Positions 54,147 to 62,865 are shown, counted from the first letter of the stretch. The stretch: DNA of 64,000 bases from Paenibacillus oralis (GCF_003863965.1 NZ_RRCN01000001.1:6011071-6075070); one strand, 5' to 3'. Notes: a model not told the origin generated them from the letters alone. A program made the numbers and translations.

Positions 54147-55168
54147 TATCCCTTACGTTATCGATGAATTTATCATCCATCGCTTCGGCCATTGCGCCGG
54201 TAAATTTAAGAAGCTGCTTAATCAGCAGGCAAGGCCGGCTGGTGTTCGAACATTACCGGAATCGGCAGACGGCCGGGCAAATCGCCAAAATCAACTCCTG
54301 CACCAAAAGCTTCCTGTCCGCGCTGATCTGCATCTCCTTTGACCGGGGACTGTTGCCTTCGGCGGATACGCCGATAAGTGAATTTTTTCCGCAGCTTTTG
54401 GACAAGGATGACGATCCCCGCAAGCGGCAAATCACTCTGCGGCATCTCCTGATGATGTCGGCAGGGTTCAACTGGACGGAGTTTGGTGGCCACAACTCGT
54501 TTCCGCGCATGACCCGGTCCCCGGATTGGGTACGGTTCGCGCTTGAGCAGCCGATGTCCGACCGCCCCGGCGACCGGATGGAATACAACTCCGGCGCATC
54601 GCAGCTGCTTTCGGCCATTTTGGTCCAAGCCGCAGGACTGCCGGCCGCCCGCTTTGCCGAGCTACACCTGTTCGGTCCGCTTGGCATCGAAGCGTACAAA
54701 TGGGAGCAAGATCCGCAGGGCGTGCATACCGGCGGTTTCGGACTGTGGCTTCGCCCCGGCGACATGCTGAAGTTCGGGCAGCTTTATTTGCAAGGGGGAG
54801 TCTGGGAAGACAAGCCGTTGATTTCGCCTGTGACGGTCTCGCATTCCGTTAAGCCGGCAATCGGCGTCGAAGCCCCCCGCCGCGGCTGCTATGCCTGGCA
54901 TTGGTGGACGGATACCTGGCTGCCGGCCGCAGGCTCAATGGAGAACAACATGACTTCTGCTTCAGATCCTGCGCGGGATGGCGGCCACTTCACCGCTTCC
55001 TCCTCATCCCCCGCTTTCGATTATTTTTACGCCCGCGGTTACGGCGGAAATTTTATTTACGTCATCCCAAGTCTGGAAACCGTCGTGGTGCTGACCGACG
55101 ACAAGCGCAAAAGAGACCGGCCCCCCGCCGACGTATTCCGGCAGTTTATTGCGCCGTATTTGTTATAA
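54147..55168 (+). pseudogene. Serine hydrolase (beta-lactamase fold), damaged N-terminus
   Basis: The main frame (54164-55168) encodes a beta-lactamase-like serine hydrolase with the SxxK motif SCTKSF, the YxN-like YNSGASQ and the third motif HTGGFGLWL. The N-terminus fails: the expected start region reads YVIDEFIIHRFGHCAGKF in another frame (54142 on) and a shift by one near 54208 is needed to reach SCLISRQGRLVFEHYR. No ribosome site precedes the ATG at 54164. The IS605 left end touches this gene, so insertion and decay probably removed its start. Confidence 0.65.
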
Positions 55169-55228
55169 CTAAACTTTCGCTGCATCAGTGGTTAAACCGA
55201 CTTTGGGTCCACGAAAGTTGAGTTATAA
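55163..55228. repeat. Inverted repeat at the hydrolase stop codon
   Basis: TTATAACTAAACTTTCG (55163-55179) and CGAAAGTTGAGTTATAA (55212-55228) form 17-base arms with one mismatch. The stop codon TAA lies in the first arm. The second arm is identical to 36161-36177. Confidence 0.65.
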
Positions 55229-55283
55229 AAAGAGTTCAACGAAATAAAGAAATGTGCGGGTGCGTAAAAAAGCGCGAAAAATC

Positions 55284-55467
55284 TAACGGTTGTGAGCGAC
55301 GCTATTCGGCCAAAAACGAGGGGTTACAAAATGTAACGGTTGCCAGCGAGCTTATTTCTCTTTTTTCACACGTAAAGAGGCTGTTTCGCCTAAATAAGCA
55401 CGCATACAACCTTTAGAAAAGAAACCTTCGTTTTTTTGGCCTATTAAGCACTATGACAACCGTTAGC
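55284..55467. repeat. Intergenic repeat, TAACGGTTG family
   Basis: Four units of about 25 bases: TAACGGTTGTGAGCGACGC (55284) and TAACGGTTGCCAGCGAGC (55334), 50 apart, then inverted copies ending CATACAACC (55393-55417) and ATGACAACCGTTA (55443-55467), 50 apart. It fills the 329-base gap between the convergent hydrolase and HD-protein genes. Confidence 0.8.
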
Positions 55468-55497
55468 ATAGAAATGGCGCTAATTCTAGAGCATGAT

Positions 55498-56139
55498 TCA
55501 GCTCTCCAACGCTTCCTGCGTGATCCGTTTGATATCAATCGGCGACATTCCCCCTTCGTTCACCATGTCGGTTAAAATTTCGCTGAGAAAATAATCGACG
55601 CATTTCAGCTTGATGTTTTTAATTTTTACCAGGGCATCGCGGTACATTTTGACAAACTCTTTTTCCGTGTTCCCTCTTTGCATCTCGGCGAACGCCTCGT
55701 AGACTTGATCCAGCTTGTCGGCGACCTCCAGAATCAGTCCCTCAACCGAATCGTCCTTGCCTTCGCGCAATTGATTGCGGAAAATGCTCTTGAACTCATC
55801 GGGGATGTGCTCTTCGATGAAATGATGAACCATGCCTTCTTCAACTTGCAGGATCAGATTGCGCAGTTCCATCGAGTAATGTTTGACCGGGGTTTTGATA
55901 TCGCCGATAAAAATCTCTCCGTAATCGTGGCTGCTCGTGATCTCATAAAGCTTCTTCCAATCGATTTGCGCCCCATGGCGTTCTTCGATATCGGCCAGTG
56001 TTTTGGCGTACTGCACAACTTTCCAGGAGTGCTCGGCAACGCTGTGTTCCTCGAACTTGAATTTTCCCGGACAGCGATAAATTCGCTCCAATTCGTTCAA
56101 CGACCGAAAATAAGTATGAATGCCCATCTTATCAGCCAT
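55498..56139 (-). CDS. YfbR-like HD-domain nucleotidase
   Basis: A 213-residue HD-domain phosphohydrolase similar to the 5'-deoxynucleotidase YfbR. Metal-binding residues are visible in FEEHSVAEHSWKVVQYA, SSHDYGEIFIGDIKTPVKHY and VADKLDQVYEAF. It starts with AAGGATGG-type site before ATG. YfbR removes phosphate from deoxynucleoside monophosphates, but activity in this relative is inferred from fold only. Confidence 0.85.
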   Translation of the reverse strand: MADKMGIHTYFRSLNELERIYRCPGKFKFEEHSVAEHSWKVVQYAKTLADIEERHGAQIDWKKLYEITSSHDYGEIFIGDIKTPVKHYSMELRNLILQVEEGMVHHFIEEHIPDEFKSIFRNQLREGKDDSVEGLILEVADKLDQVYEAFAEMQRGNTEKEFVKMYRDALVKIKNIKLKCVDYFLSEILTDMVNEGGMSPIDIKRITQEALES

Positions 56140-56212
56140 CCTTCTTTTTAGATATATGTACTCCTAGTATAGACAGGGAATGTTAACGAATAATCAACTC
56201 CGGCAAACAGCC

Positions 56213-56248
56213 CAAAAAAGGAGCTACGCTCCGGATACAATAGTATCC
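56213..56248 (-). terminator. Terminator of the SLH-protein gene
   Basis: On the minus strand GGAGC-GTA-GCTCC is followed by six T residues. A second small hairpin, GGATAC/GTATCC, precedes it. Confidence 0.8.
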
Positions 56249-56284
56249 CCGGAACATAGCCCCGATATGAAAGTAAGATAGCGA

Positions 56285-59200
56285 TTATGGCCGCTGCCAC
56301 CGCAAATAAGGATAGCCGCCGGCGTCGATCGCCCAGATCGAACCAAAATTCCAGCCCGCAAAGGTGGCCTGTTGCTGCATTTCCGCCGTTGTTTTCGGCG
56401 TGCCTTTGCCGGTGTCGGTTTGCCCGGTGGTGTCCGAGTCGTAATAAGAGCCCCATACTGAACCCATACTGTCCCCGACGAGTCCGCCAAGAGCAAATCC
56501 GGCGCTGTTGATGCTTCCGGCAGCATAGGAATTGAATACCATGCCTCTGTTTGTGCCAAGGAGACCACCCACTACGGAACCTGCTCCCGTAGTGTTGGCA
56601 AGCGAATAAGAGTCGAAGATCGTACCGTAATGAGTGCCAACCAGCCCGCCCAAATTGGCGCCATTTACGAACACTTCCCCCGTAGAATACGATTCCGATA
56701 TGGAGGAAGCAGCATCGGTCACGCCGACAAGTCCACCCAAATAGTAAGTGGCACTGAGGTTCACATCGGTGGCCGCAGACCTGCTGAGCGTCCCTCCTTC
56801 CATTCTTCCAAGGAGACCGCCGGCGTAAAGCAGATTATTGGAAGCCCCGGCAATGGTTACATCTTCCGCATGAACTCCGCTTACAGACCCGGATTTCATA
56901 TAACCTGCCAACCCTCCTACGTATATATAACCTGAAATGGTTACGTCGCTGAGGTTCAAATTGTTGATTGTAGCCCCGTCGAGATAACCAAACAATCCGA
57001 TCAACCCACCGGCAGGACGAAGCGAGGTTAAGTGGCGAACGGTATATCCTTGGCCGTCTAAGGTTCCCGTAAACCCGGCCATATCGGTGCCGATCGGCAC
57101 CCAGCCCTGACCGCTGCTGTAGCCGCTTAAATCGATATCGTCGCCCAAGACGAAATGGCCGTTTAAATGGTTCCTGACATTATCCAATTGGGCCGCCGAG
57201 GTAATCACATACGGCGAACCGGCCGTCCCGTCGCCCGACCAAAAAGCATGGACCGCAATCGGCGTGCTGGAGACCGAAGGCAGCGAACCCGCCGTGAATT
57301 GCAGCGAGATTGCGGAGTTGTCCCCTGCCAACCCAAGATCTGTATAGGAGGCGATTCCGTCTACCGTTTGGACAGCCGCTGTCCCCATAAGCGTTGCCGC
57401 CCCGCTGCCCACGCTGGCCGTGACGGTCAGGGGCTCGTTCGTCAAATTGCCGAAAGCATCCAGCACACGGATGACGGGCTGAACCGGGAAGATTTCCCCG
57501 CTGATGGCGGAATCGCTTGGCTGAGTTGCGATGCGAAGCTCTGCCGCAGCCGCAGGAACCGGCTTAATCGCAAGTTCCGCCGCCGGCTGGACCACGCCGT
57601 CCACCGCAAACGTTAGCAGCTGCGTATCCGCAAGATTCAAGGTGATAGAAACGGCCGCTTCGCCTGCCTCAAACCTGACATTCGCTTCGCCCGAACTGCT
57701 AGGCAAGGATGTCCCGGACAAGCTGCCGTAACTGCCGTCCGGCGCTTGCCGAATCCCTGTGAACGTCAGCTTTTTCATACCGGAGAAGCCTGTGTCCAGG
57801 CTGCCGTCGGATTTTTCAACGCGCAGGGTGACATTCATGTCCGAGCCGGCAATCGGGCCATCCGGCGTACCGCTCAGCGTCACCCGATATGCCGGCGTGG
57901 CTTCCGGCGTAACCGTCACCTTGACCGGTATTCGGATCGTTAACCCGCGGTATTCCGCGCCGATCGTGATTTCGCCTTCGCCTTGCGAAGTGACGGTCCC
58001 GCCCGCGACAGTCGCCACCGTTTCATCCTCGGTGAACCATGTGGCCGCTTCGGTCACGTCAACTTCCGTGCCATCGCTAAGCACCGCCTTCAGCGTGACG
58101 CCAGCCTCTTCACCGACCTCATCAAAGTTCAACTCGCCGGGGCTGTATACAAGCTCCGTCACCGTCGGCGTTGGCGTTGTCTCCGGCTCGACCTTAACCG
58201 GAATCCGCATCGTTAACCCGCCGTATTCAGCACCGATCCAGGTTTCGCCTTCGCCTTGCGAAGTGACGGTCCCGCCCGCGACGGTCGCCACCGTTTCATC
58301 CTCGGTGAACCAATCAGCCGCATCAGTAACGTCGATTTTTTTACCATTGCTTAGCACTGCCTTCAATGTAACACTGGCATCGGTCCGTACGGCATCAAAT
58401 TTCAACGCCTCAGGACTGTACACCAGTTCCGTCACCGTTGGTTCCGGGTCGGGCGGGTCCGTTGGGTCTGTCGGACCTGGATCGGTCGGCGTAGTCGGCG
58501 CCGTTGAACCTCCGCCTCCATGCGACCGTCCGCCGCGAACCTGCAAACCGCCAGGCAATAGCTTTTGCAAAACCTGGCCCGGCCCCTCAAAAGTAACCGC
58601 GCTATTCAGCTCTGCAACGATCACTATCGTGCCTTGAGCCAAATAAACAAGATTGTTCACGGCTCCGCTTCCCACTTCAAGCCTGTCGATTTGCCCGGAC
58701 AGCAGTTCGAAACGAATACCGGACGCCGCGATCCGAACGGTTTCGGCATTGCCGCGAAGCTGCACCAAAGATGACTTCGGCACTTCCGTAGCAACATCGA
58801 TAAGCACGAAACCTTGCCCTCCCCCGGTCAGCCCATTCTCCTCCAGAATCGCTCCCGAAGACAGCACCGCCGTTTCCAAGGTGGTCTTGCCGGAGGCGAC
58901 GATCCGGACTTGGCCATCCTTCTTGCTCACGGTCACCCGTTTAGCCGCGGTGTCCTGCAAATAAACGCTGTTTGGCCCGCCGCCGTTTACGCGAAGTTCT
59001 CCCTCGACAGTGACACCTTCCAAATGGACTTCCCCGGAGCCGATTTCCTCCGTTAAAGTCAAATTCCCTTTAACAACGGTATTCCTCAGCGTAATCCCGT
59101 CCGCTTCGATAACCGCATCGCCGGCGATTTCCGCGGTTCCCTCAACCGGACCGTAAACGCCCGGACGATCCATATCGCCGGATAGGCTTTCGCTCTCCAG

Positions 59201-59842
59201 GCCAATATTTACCCCGAGCGTCCGATCCAATGTGACGACCGCCTCAGCCCGGGTAAGCACCGCTGCTCCGCGGAACGTGCCGTCGGGATAGCCGTTCATC
59301 CAGCCGGCACCGGCGACGGCGCCGACCGCACCGCTGCTCCATGCCGGAAGCGCGTCCTTAAAAGACGCCAGCTCGGCCGCCGGCTCAAGCTTGGCTAACC
59401 GGCCGAGCATTACGGCCGCTTCGGCTCTCGTTACCGGGGCATTCGGCCGGAGGGTTCCATCAGGGTAGCCGGTGATGTACCCTTGCCGGACCGCAGCGGC
59501 GGCATTTGCGGCAAACCACGCCCTCGGCTTCACGTCGGTGAAGGATGCCGCTTCCGTTTCTGCTTCGGGGTCAATGCCCAAAAGCCCGTTCACCATCACC
59601 ATCCACTCCGCGCGCGTCACCGGCTGATCGGGTTTGACCTTCCCGTCCGCATAGCCGGAGATAAACCCCTGTTCAAGCCAACGGGACAGGACGTCCCCGG
59701 CCCAATGGCCCTCAAGGTCGGCCGCTAGGCCCTGCGGGGAAGCGGCAAGCGCCCGCCCGGATCCCATTAACGGACTCGCGGGGATCAGCAGCAGCACGGC
59801 AAGCAAGACCAATGCCGCCTTATATTTTATACCTATACCCAT
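56285..59842 (-). CDS. SLH-anchored surface protein with Big2 and GLUG domains
   Basis: An 1185-residue surface protein. A signal peptide (about 1-34) is followed by three SLH domains (about 45-86, 100-145 and 160-205; HWAGDVLSRWLEQGFISGY, WFAANAAAAVRQGYITGY, WSSGAVGAVAGAGWMNGY), a beta-helix-like region to about 440, a Pro/Thr linker (TAPTTPTDPGPTDPTDPPDP), two bacterial Ig-like Big2 domains (about 465-640), two further Ig-like segments and a C-terminal run of GLUG motifs (GGLAGYMKSG, GGLVGTHYGTIFDS, GGLVGDSMGSVWGS). SLH domains bind wall polymers, so the protein displays the GLUG part outside. GGAG 7 bases before the ATG at 59842 decides between it and the adjacent GTG. Confidence 0.92.
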   Translation of the reverse strand: MGIGIKYKAALVLLAVLLLIPASPLMGSGRALAASPQGLAADLEGHWAGDVLSRWLEQGFISGYADGKVKPDQPVTRAEWMVMVNGLLGIDPEAETEAASFTDVKPRAWFAANAAAAVRQGYITGYPDGTLRPNAPVTRAEAAVMLGRLAKLEPAAELASFKDALPAWSSGAVGAVAGAGWMNGYPDGTFRGAAVLTRAEAVVTLDRTLGVNIGLESESLSGDMDRPGVYGPVEGTAEIAGDAVIEADGITLRNTVVKGNLTLTEEIGSGEVHLEGVTVEGELRVNGGGPNSVYLQDTAAKRVTVSKKDGQVRIVASGKTTLETAVLSSGAILEENGLTGGGQGFVLIDVATEVPKSSLVQLRGNAETVRIAASGIRFELLSGQIDRLEVGSGAVNNLVYLAQGTIVIVAELNSAVTFEGPGQVLQKLLPGGLQVRGGRSHGGGGSTAPTTPTDPGPTDPTDPPDPEPTVTELVYSPEALKFDAVRTDASVTLKAVLSNGKKIDVTDAADWFTEDETVATVAGGTVTSQGEGETWIGAEYGGLTMRIPVKVEPETTPTPTVTELVYSPGELNFDEVGEEAGVTLKAVLSDGTEVDVTEAATWFTEDETVATVAGGTVTSQGEGEITIGAEYRGLTIRIPVKVTVTPEATPAYRVTLSGTPDGPIAGSDMNVTLRVEKSDGSLDTGFSGMKKLTFTGIRQAPDGSYGSLSGTSLPSSSGEANVRFEAGEAAVSITLNLADTQLLTFAVDGVVQPAAELAIKPVPAAAAELRIATQPSDSAISGEIFPVQPVIRVLDAFGNLTNEPLTVTASVGSGAATLMGTAAVQTVDGIASYTDLGLAGDNSAISLQFTAGSLPSVSSTPIAVHAFWSGDGTAGSPYVITSAAQLDNVRNHLNGHFVLGDDIDLSGYSSGQGWVPIGTDMAGFTGTLDGQGYTVRHLTSLRPAGGLIGLFGYLDGATINNLNLSDVTISGYIYVGGLAGYMKSGSVSGVHAEDVTIAGASNNLLYAGGLLGRMEGGTLSRSAATDVNLSATYYLGGLVGVTDAASSISESYSTGEVFVNGANLGGLVGTHYGTIFDSYSLANTTGAGSVVGGLLGTNRGMVFNSYAAGSINSAGFALGGLVGDSMGSVWGSYYDSDTTGQTDTGKGTPKTTAEMQQQATFAGWNFGSIWAIDAGGYPYLRWQRP

Positions 59843-59981
59843 CACTTCTCTCCTTCTAGATAGCTAGTATCTATTAATGATGAATTTCAAATAAGAGTAT
59901 AAAAAAAGGGGAGTGGCAAAGTAAACCAATCTCTTAAAAATTGAAACATTTTTGAATCATTGTTGCGAACGGTGACCTTCA

Positions 59982-60047
59982 ATTGGAAAAATCCAATCAC
60001 AATACTGTATTCACCACTCATTTTCAGTTCTATTGGATATATCCAAT
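59982..60047. repeat. Paired ATTGGA-N4-TCCAAT palindromes 50 bases apart
   Basis: ATTGGAAAAATCCAATCA (59982) and ATTGGATATATCCAATCA (60032) start exactly 50 bases apart in the 291-base gap between the SLH gene and the ABC permease gene. No other gene or terminator was recognised in this gap; an ORF crossing it (59887-60141, minus) has no ribosome site. Confidence 0.7.
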
Positions 60048-60133
60048 CAGCATGTTTATCAACCCGCGGAAATCTGTCTTCTACCACCCCGGATTTCGAA
60101 AAAATCGTCCATCGCACCCTCCCCAAGTTCAAA

Positions 60134-60985
60134 TTATTCAAAAGCTTTTCGTCTGTACTGCCGGAATGTCAGCGGAGCAAACACCAGAATGAACAGCGCC
60201 ATCCCCGCAAACGCAGGAAGCAGATCCGCTTGGCCGGCCGTTCCGTGCATCAGTCCCCTGGCGGCCGTGGCCGCGAGGCTGATCGGATTGCAAGCCACGA
60301 TTCCGCCAAGCCAGTCCGGCATCGTCGATGTGTCCGCAAACACGTTGCTCGTAAACATCAGCGGGTACAGCACAATGTAGGTCATGCTGGTGATCGATTC
60401 GAGTTTTTTGGCGACAACCCCAATCCAGGCAAAAATCCAGCTGACGCTGAAGGCATACATCACGACCAGGAGCAGCGCCAGAACGGCCCCGATCAAACCT
60501 CCCTCCGGCCTGAATCCGAGAACCATGCCGAAAACGACCGTCGTCACCAATGCGGCGGCGTAAGTCAGCAAATTGACCAGCATCGTGCCGATAATCGCGG
60601 CTGGCTGCCAAAACGGCAGCGTTCTAAACCGGTTAAACACCCCGCGGTCGATGTCGGTTTTAATCCCGATCCCGATATACACCGTCATCGTCGTAACGGT
60701 ATATACGAGCATCCCGGGCAAGAGGAACTGCAGGTAATTTCCCGTGGAGCCGGAGATCGCCCCGCCGAACATAAAGGTGAAGATCAGCAGAAAAATCACC
60801 GGGAAAATCAGCACGTCGATCGCCATATACGGGAGCTGCGATAATGTCCCCTTCACCGCCCGCCACGTAAACGCCGCAACGGCTTGCAGCGCATTCGGCC
60901 GCTTGGGCGGCGCGCCTTCGGATAGGACCTCCAGCAGCTTGGACTCGCCAAAGCTCATATGCTCATCCGCGTTCAAGTTCATCAT
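60134..60985 (-). CDS. ABC-2 type permease, DrrB-like
   Basis: A 283-residue permease with six membrane helices and the ABC-2/DrrB signature region (GVFNRFRTLPFWQPAAIIGT, then MTYIVLYPLMFTSNVFADTS and GIVACNPISLAA). DrrB-type proteins export antibiotics or lipids together with a DrrA ATPase. Its ATG overlaps the ATPase stop by 4 bases (ATGA). The pair is divergent from a MerR regulator gene. Confidence 0.92.
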   Translation of the reverse strand: MMNLNADEHMSFGESKLLEVLSEGAPPKRPNALQAVAAFTWRAVKGTLSQLPYMAIDVLIFPVIFLLIFTFMFGGAISGSTGNYLQFLLPGMLVYTVTTMTVYIGIGIKTDIDRGVFNRFRTLPFWQPAAIIGTMLVNLLTYAAALVTTVVFGMVLGFRPEGGLIGAVLALLLVVMYAFSVSWIFAWIGVVAKKLESITSMTYIVLYPLMFTSNVFADTSTMPDWLGGIVACNPISLAATAARGLMHGTAGQADLLPAFAGMALFILVFAPLTFRQYRRKAFE

Positions 60986-61956
60986 ACGTTTTCCCCTTCC
61001 TTTGCTTCCTCGGCAGGATGGCCGGTCAAGGCCAGAAACACTTCATCGAGGCTAGGCTGACCGAGCGAGTACTGAATCGTCTGAATCCCCGACCGGGACA
61101 GTTCGGCCAAAGCGGCCGCCGCCAACGCCTGCTCCGCTACCGCAGCTGACAACGCCGCCGGATCGGGATGCCGCCGCACCGCAGTGCCGTCTAACACCCG
61201 CTGAAGCACCTGTTCGGCGTCTCCCCGCTGATCGGCCCTTGCCAGGCGGATGTGCACAGTCCCCGATCCGACCGAGGCCTTCAATTCGGCGGCTGTGCCT
61301 TCGGCGATCACGATGCCGCGATCGATAACGGCCAACCGGCCGGCCAGTTGATCCGCCTCTTCCAGATACTGCGTCGTCAGCAGGACGGTCGTCCCCCTTG
61401 CCACCAAGGCGCGGACGATGCTCCACACCTCGTTTCGGCTGCGCGGATCAAGCCCTGTCGTCGGCTCGTCCAGAAACAGCAGATCCGGAGCGGCCAACAT
61501 GGCCGCGGCGATATCCAGCCGCCTGCGCATGCCGCCGGAATATTTCCCGGCCGGCCGATTGCCGGCTTCCGCCAGGCCGAAAGCCTCCAATAACCGGGAC
61601 GCTCTCGCTTTAGCTTCGTGCGCGCTATAGCCGGCCAGCCGGCCAAACAACGCCAGATTGTCCTGGCCGCTAAGACCTTCGTCGACCGCGGCGAATTGTC
61701 CGGTGAGGCCGATACGCCCGCGAACGGCGTCCGCATCCCGGCCTACGTCGAGTCCAAATATTCGCACCGAACCGGCATCCGGCCGCAGCAAGGTGGAGAG
61801 AATGCGGATTAGCGTCGTTTTGCCAGCCCCGTTCGGACCCAAGACGGCGTAGACACTTCCCGCCGCCACCTTCAAATCGATTCCGCGCAGCACCTCCACA
61901 TTCCCGTAAGATTTTCTCAAGCCGCCAACTTCAATTGCGTTTTCGTTCAGTCCCAT
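60982..61956 (-). CDS. ABC transporter ATPase, DrrA-like
   Basis: A 324-residue daunorubicin-resistance type ATPase. Walker A is GPNGAGKTT (residues 39-47), the signature is YSGGMRRRLDIAAAM, Walker B is PDLLFLDEPTTGLDP, and a DrrA-type C-terminal domain of about 100 residues is present. It forms an operon with the DrrB-like permease. The MerR gene 150 bases away on the other strand likely regulates it in response to a drug. Confidence 0.94.
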   Translation of the reverse strand: MGLNENAIEVGGLRKSYGNVEVLRGIDLKVAAGSVYAVLGPNGAGKTTLIRILSTLLRPDAGSVRIFGLDVGRDADAVRGRIGLTGQFAAVDEGLSGQDNLALFGRLAGYSAHEAKARASRLLEAFGLAEAGNRPAGKYSGGMRRRLDIAAAMLAAPDLLFLDEPTTGLDPRSRNEVWSIVRALVARGTTVLLTTQYLEEADQLAGRLAVIDRGIVIAEGTAAELKASVGSGTVHIRLARADQRGDAEQVLQRVLDGTAVRRHPDPAALSAAVAEQALAAAALAELSRSGIQTIQYSLGQPSLDEVFLALTGHPAEEAKEGENV

Positions 61957-61979
61957 TGCTTCCTCCTTTTGCTTTTGAT

Positions 61980-62015
61980 ACCTTAATCTTATGACATTTA
62001 TGCAAGTGCTAAGGT
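61980..62015. promoter_or_regulatory. Candidate MerR operator between drrA-like and MerR genes
   Basis: ACCTTA (61980) and TAAGGT (62010) form 6-base arms around a 24-base spacer, near the start of the ATPase gene. This suits a MerR-type dyad between distorted promoter boxes. Confidence 0.4.
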
Positions 62016-62106
62016 TATCGTTTCTAAATTCCCGTTATATCAGAGATTAAGTAGACAACAACTTTACCATGCACTTTAATCTTTCAAGTTAAGGAGGCGA
62101 GAGCCC

Positions 62107-62823
62107 ATGAACCTAAGGCCGATCGATATCGCCAAGAAGCTGGAGATCAGCACCAGCGCGCTGAGGCATTACGAGGATTGGGGCATCATTCCACCCGTAG
62201 AGCGGGGGCCTAACGGTTACCGGATCTATACGGAGCTTCATGTGGCGTATTTCGAATGCATTCGCGCCATGAGTCTCGGGTTCGGTATGGATACGACGAA
62301 AGCCGTGCTCAAAAAGCTGCTCAAAAAGGAAGTCGACGAAGCCTTGTGGATGGTGAACGAGGCGCAAGCGGAGCTTCATAAGGAGAGGCAGAAAGCCGAG
62401 AAAACGATTCAAATCCTCGATACGAAAGAACTGGATCATCTGGACACTCGGGGAAAAAAACGCTGGATGACGATCGGGGAGATCGCCAAAGAAACGATGA
62501 TCCCCGCTTCGGCCATTCGCCATTGGGAGAAACGGGGCCTGATTGAGGTGTCGCGCAACCCGGACAACGGATACCGGTCATTCAGCCCCGCACAGATCCG
62601 CCGGATTCTCATTATCGGGACGCTGCGCGCAGCGGTGTGGTCGCTGGACTTCATCAAGGAAGTGATCCGGGAGCTCGATCACAACAATCTGGAACAGGCG
62701 CGGCGGATGGCCAGGGATTCGTTGCAGTACCTGAACGGGGTAAACCGCATGCGCATGCGCGGCATCCGGTATTTGGACCGGCTGATCGGGCTGACGGAAG
62801 CCGAGGAACAAAAAGGAACTTAA
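62107..62823 (+). CDS. MerR-like regulator with two DNA-binding domains
   Basis: A 238-residue protein with two MerR helix-turn-helix domains in one chain. Domain 1 is MNLRPIDIAKKLEISTSALRHYEDWGIIPPVER (residues 1-33, shown here in part), and domain 2 is MTIGEIAKETMIPASAIRHW at about residues 121-140, followed by YRSFSPAQIRRILIIGTLRA. Each domain is followed by its own dimer-helix-like segment. Normal MerR proteins have one domain and dimerise. AAGGAGG precedes the ATG. It is divergent from the DrrAB-like exporter and probably controls it. Confidence 0.88.
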   Translation: MNLRPIDIAKKLEISTSALRHYEDWGIIPPVERGPNGYRIYTELHVAYFECIRAMSLGFGMDTTKAVLKKLLKKEVDEALWMVNEAQAELHKERQKAEKTIQILDTKELDHLDTRGKKRWMTIGEIAKETMIPASAIRHWEKRGLIEVSRNPDNGYRSFSPAQIRRILIIGTLRAAVWSLDFIKEVIRELDHNNLEQARRMARDSLQYLNGVNRMRMRGIRYLDRLIGLTEAEEQKGT

Positions 62824-62865
62824 GGGCGATCCGCAGAGTTATTAAACCGATAATGCGGATCGCCC
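62824..62865. terminator. Hairpin between MerR and GntP genes
   Basis: GGGCGATCCGCA pairs perfectly with TGCGGATCGCCC around an 18-base loop. There is no T tract; it separates convergent genes. Confidence 0.6.

Noticed and set aside
57759..58637. 292-codon ORF on the plus strand
   Set aside because: Low-complexity Ser/Val/Thr product antisense to the Big2 region of the SLH protein gene.
59887..60141. 84-codon ORF on the minus strand after the DrrB-like gene
   Set aside because: It begins inside the end of the permease gene, has no ribosome site and runs across the paired ATTGGA repeat.
59960..60844. 294-codon ORF on the plus strand
   Set aside because: Antisense to the DrrB-like permease gene; very basic composition and no family features.
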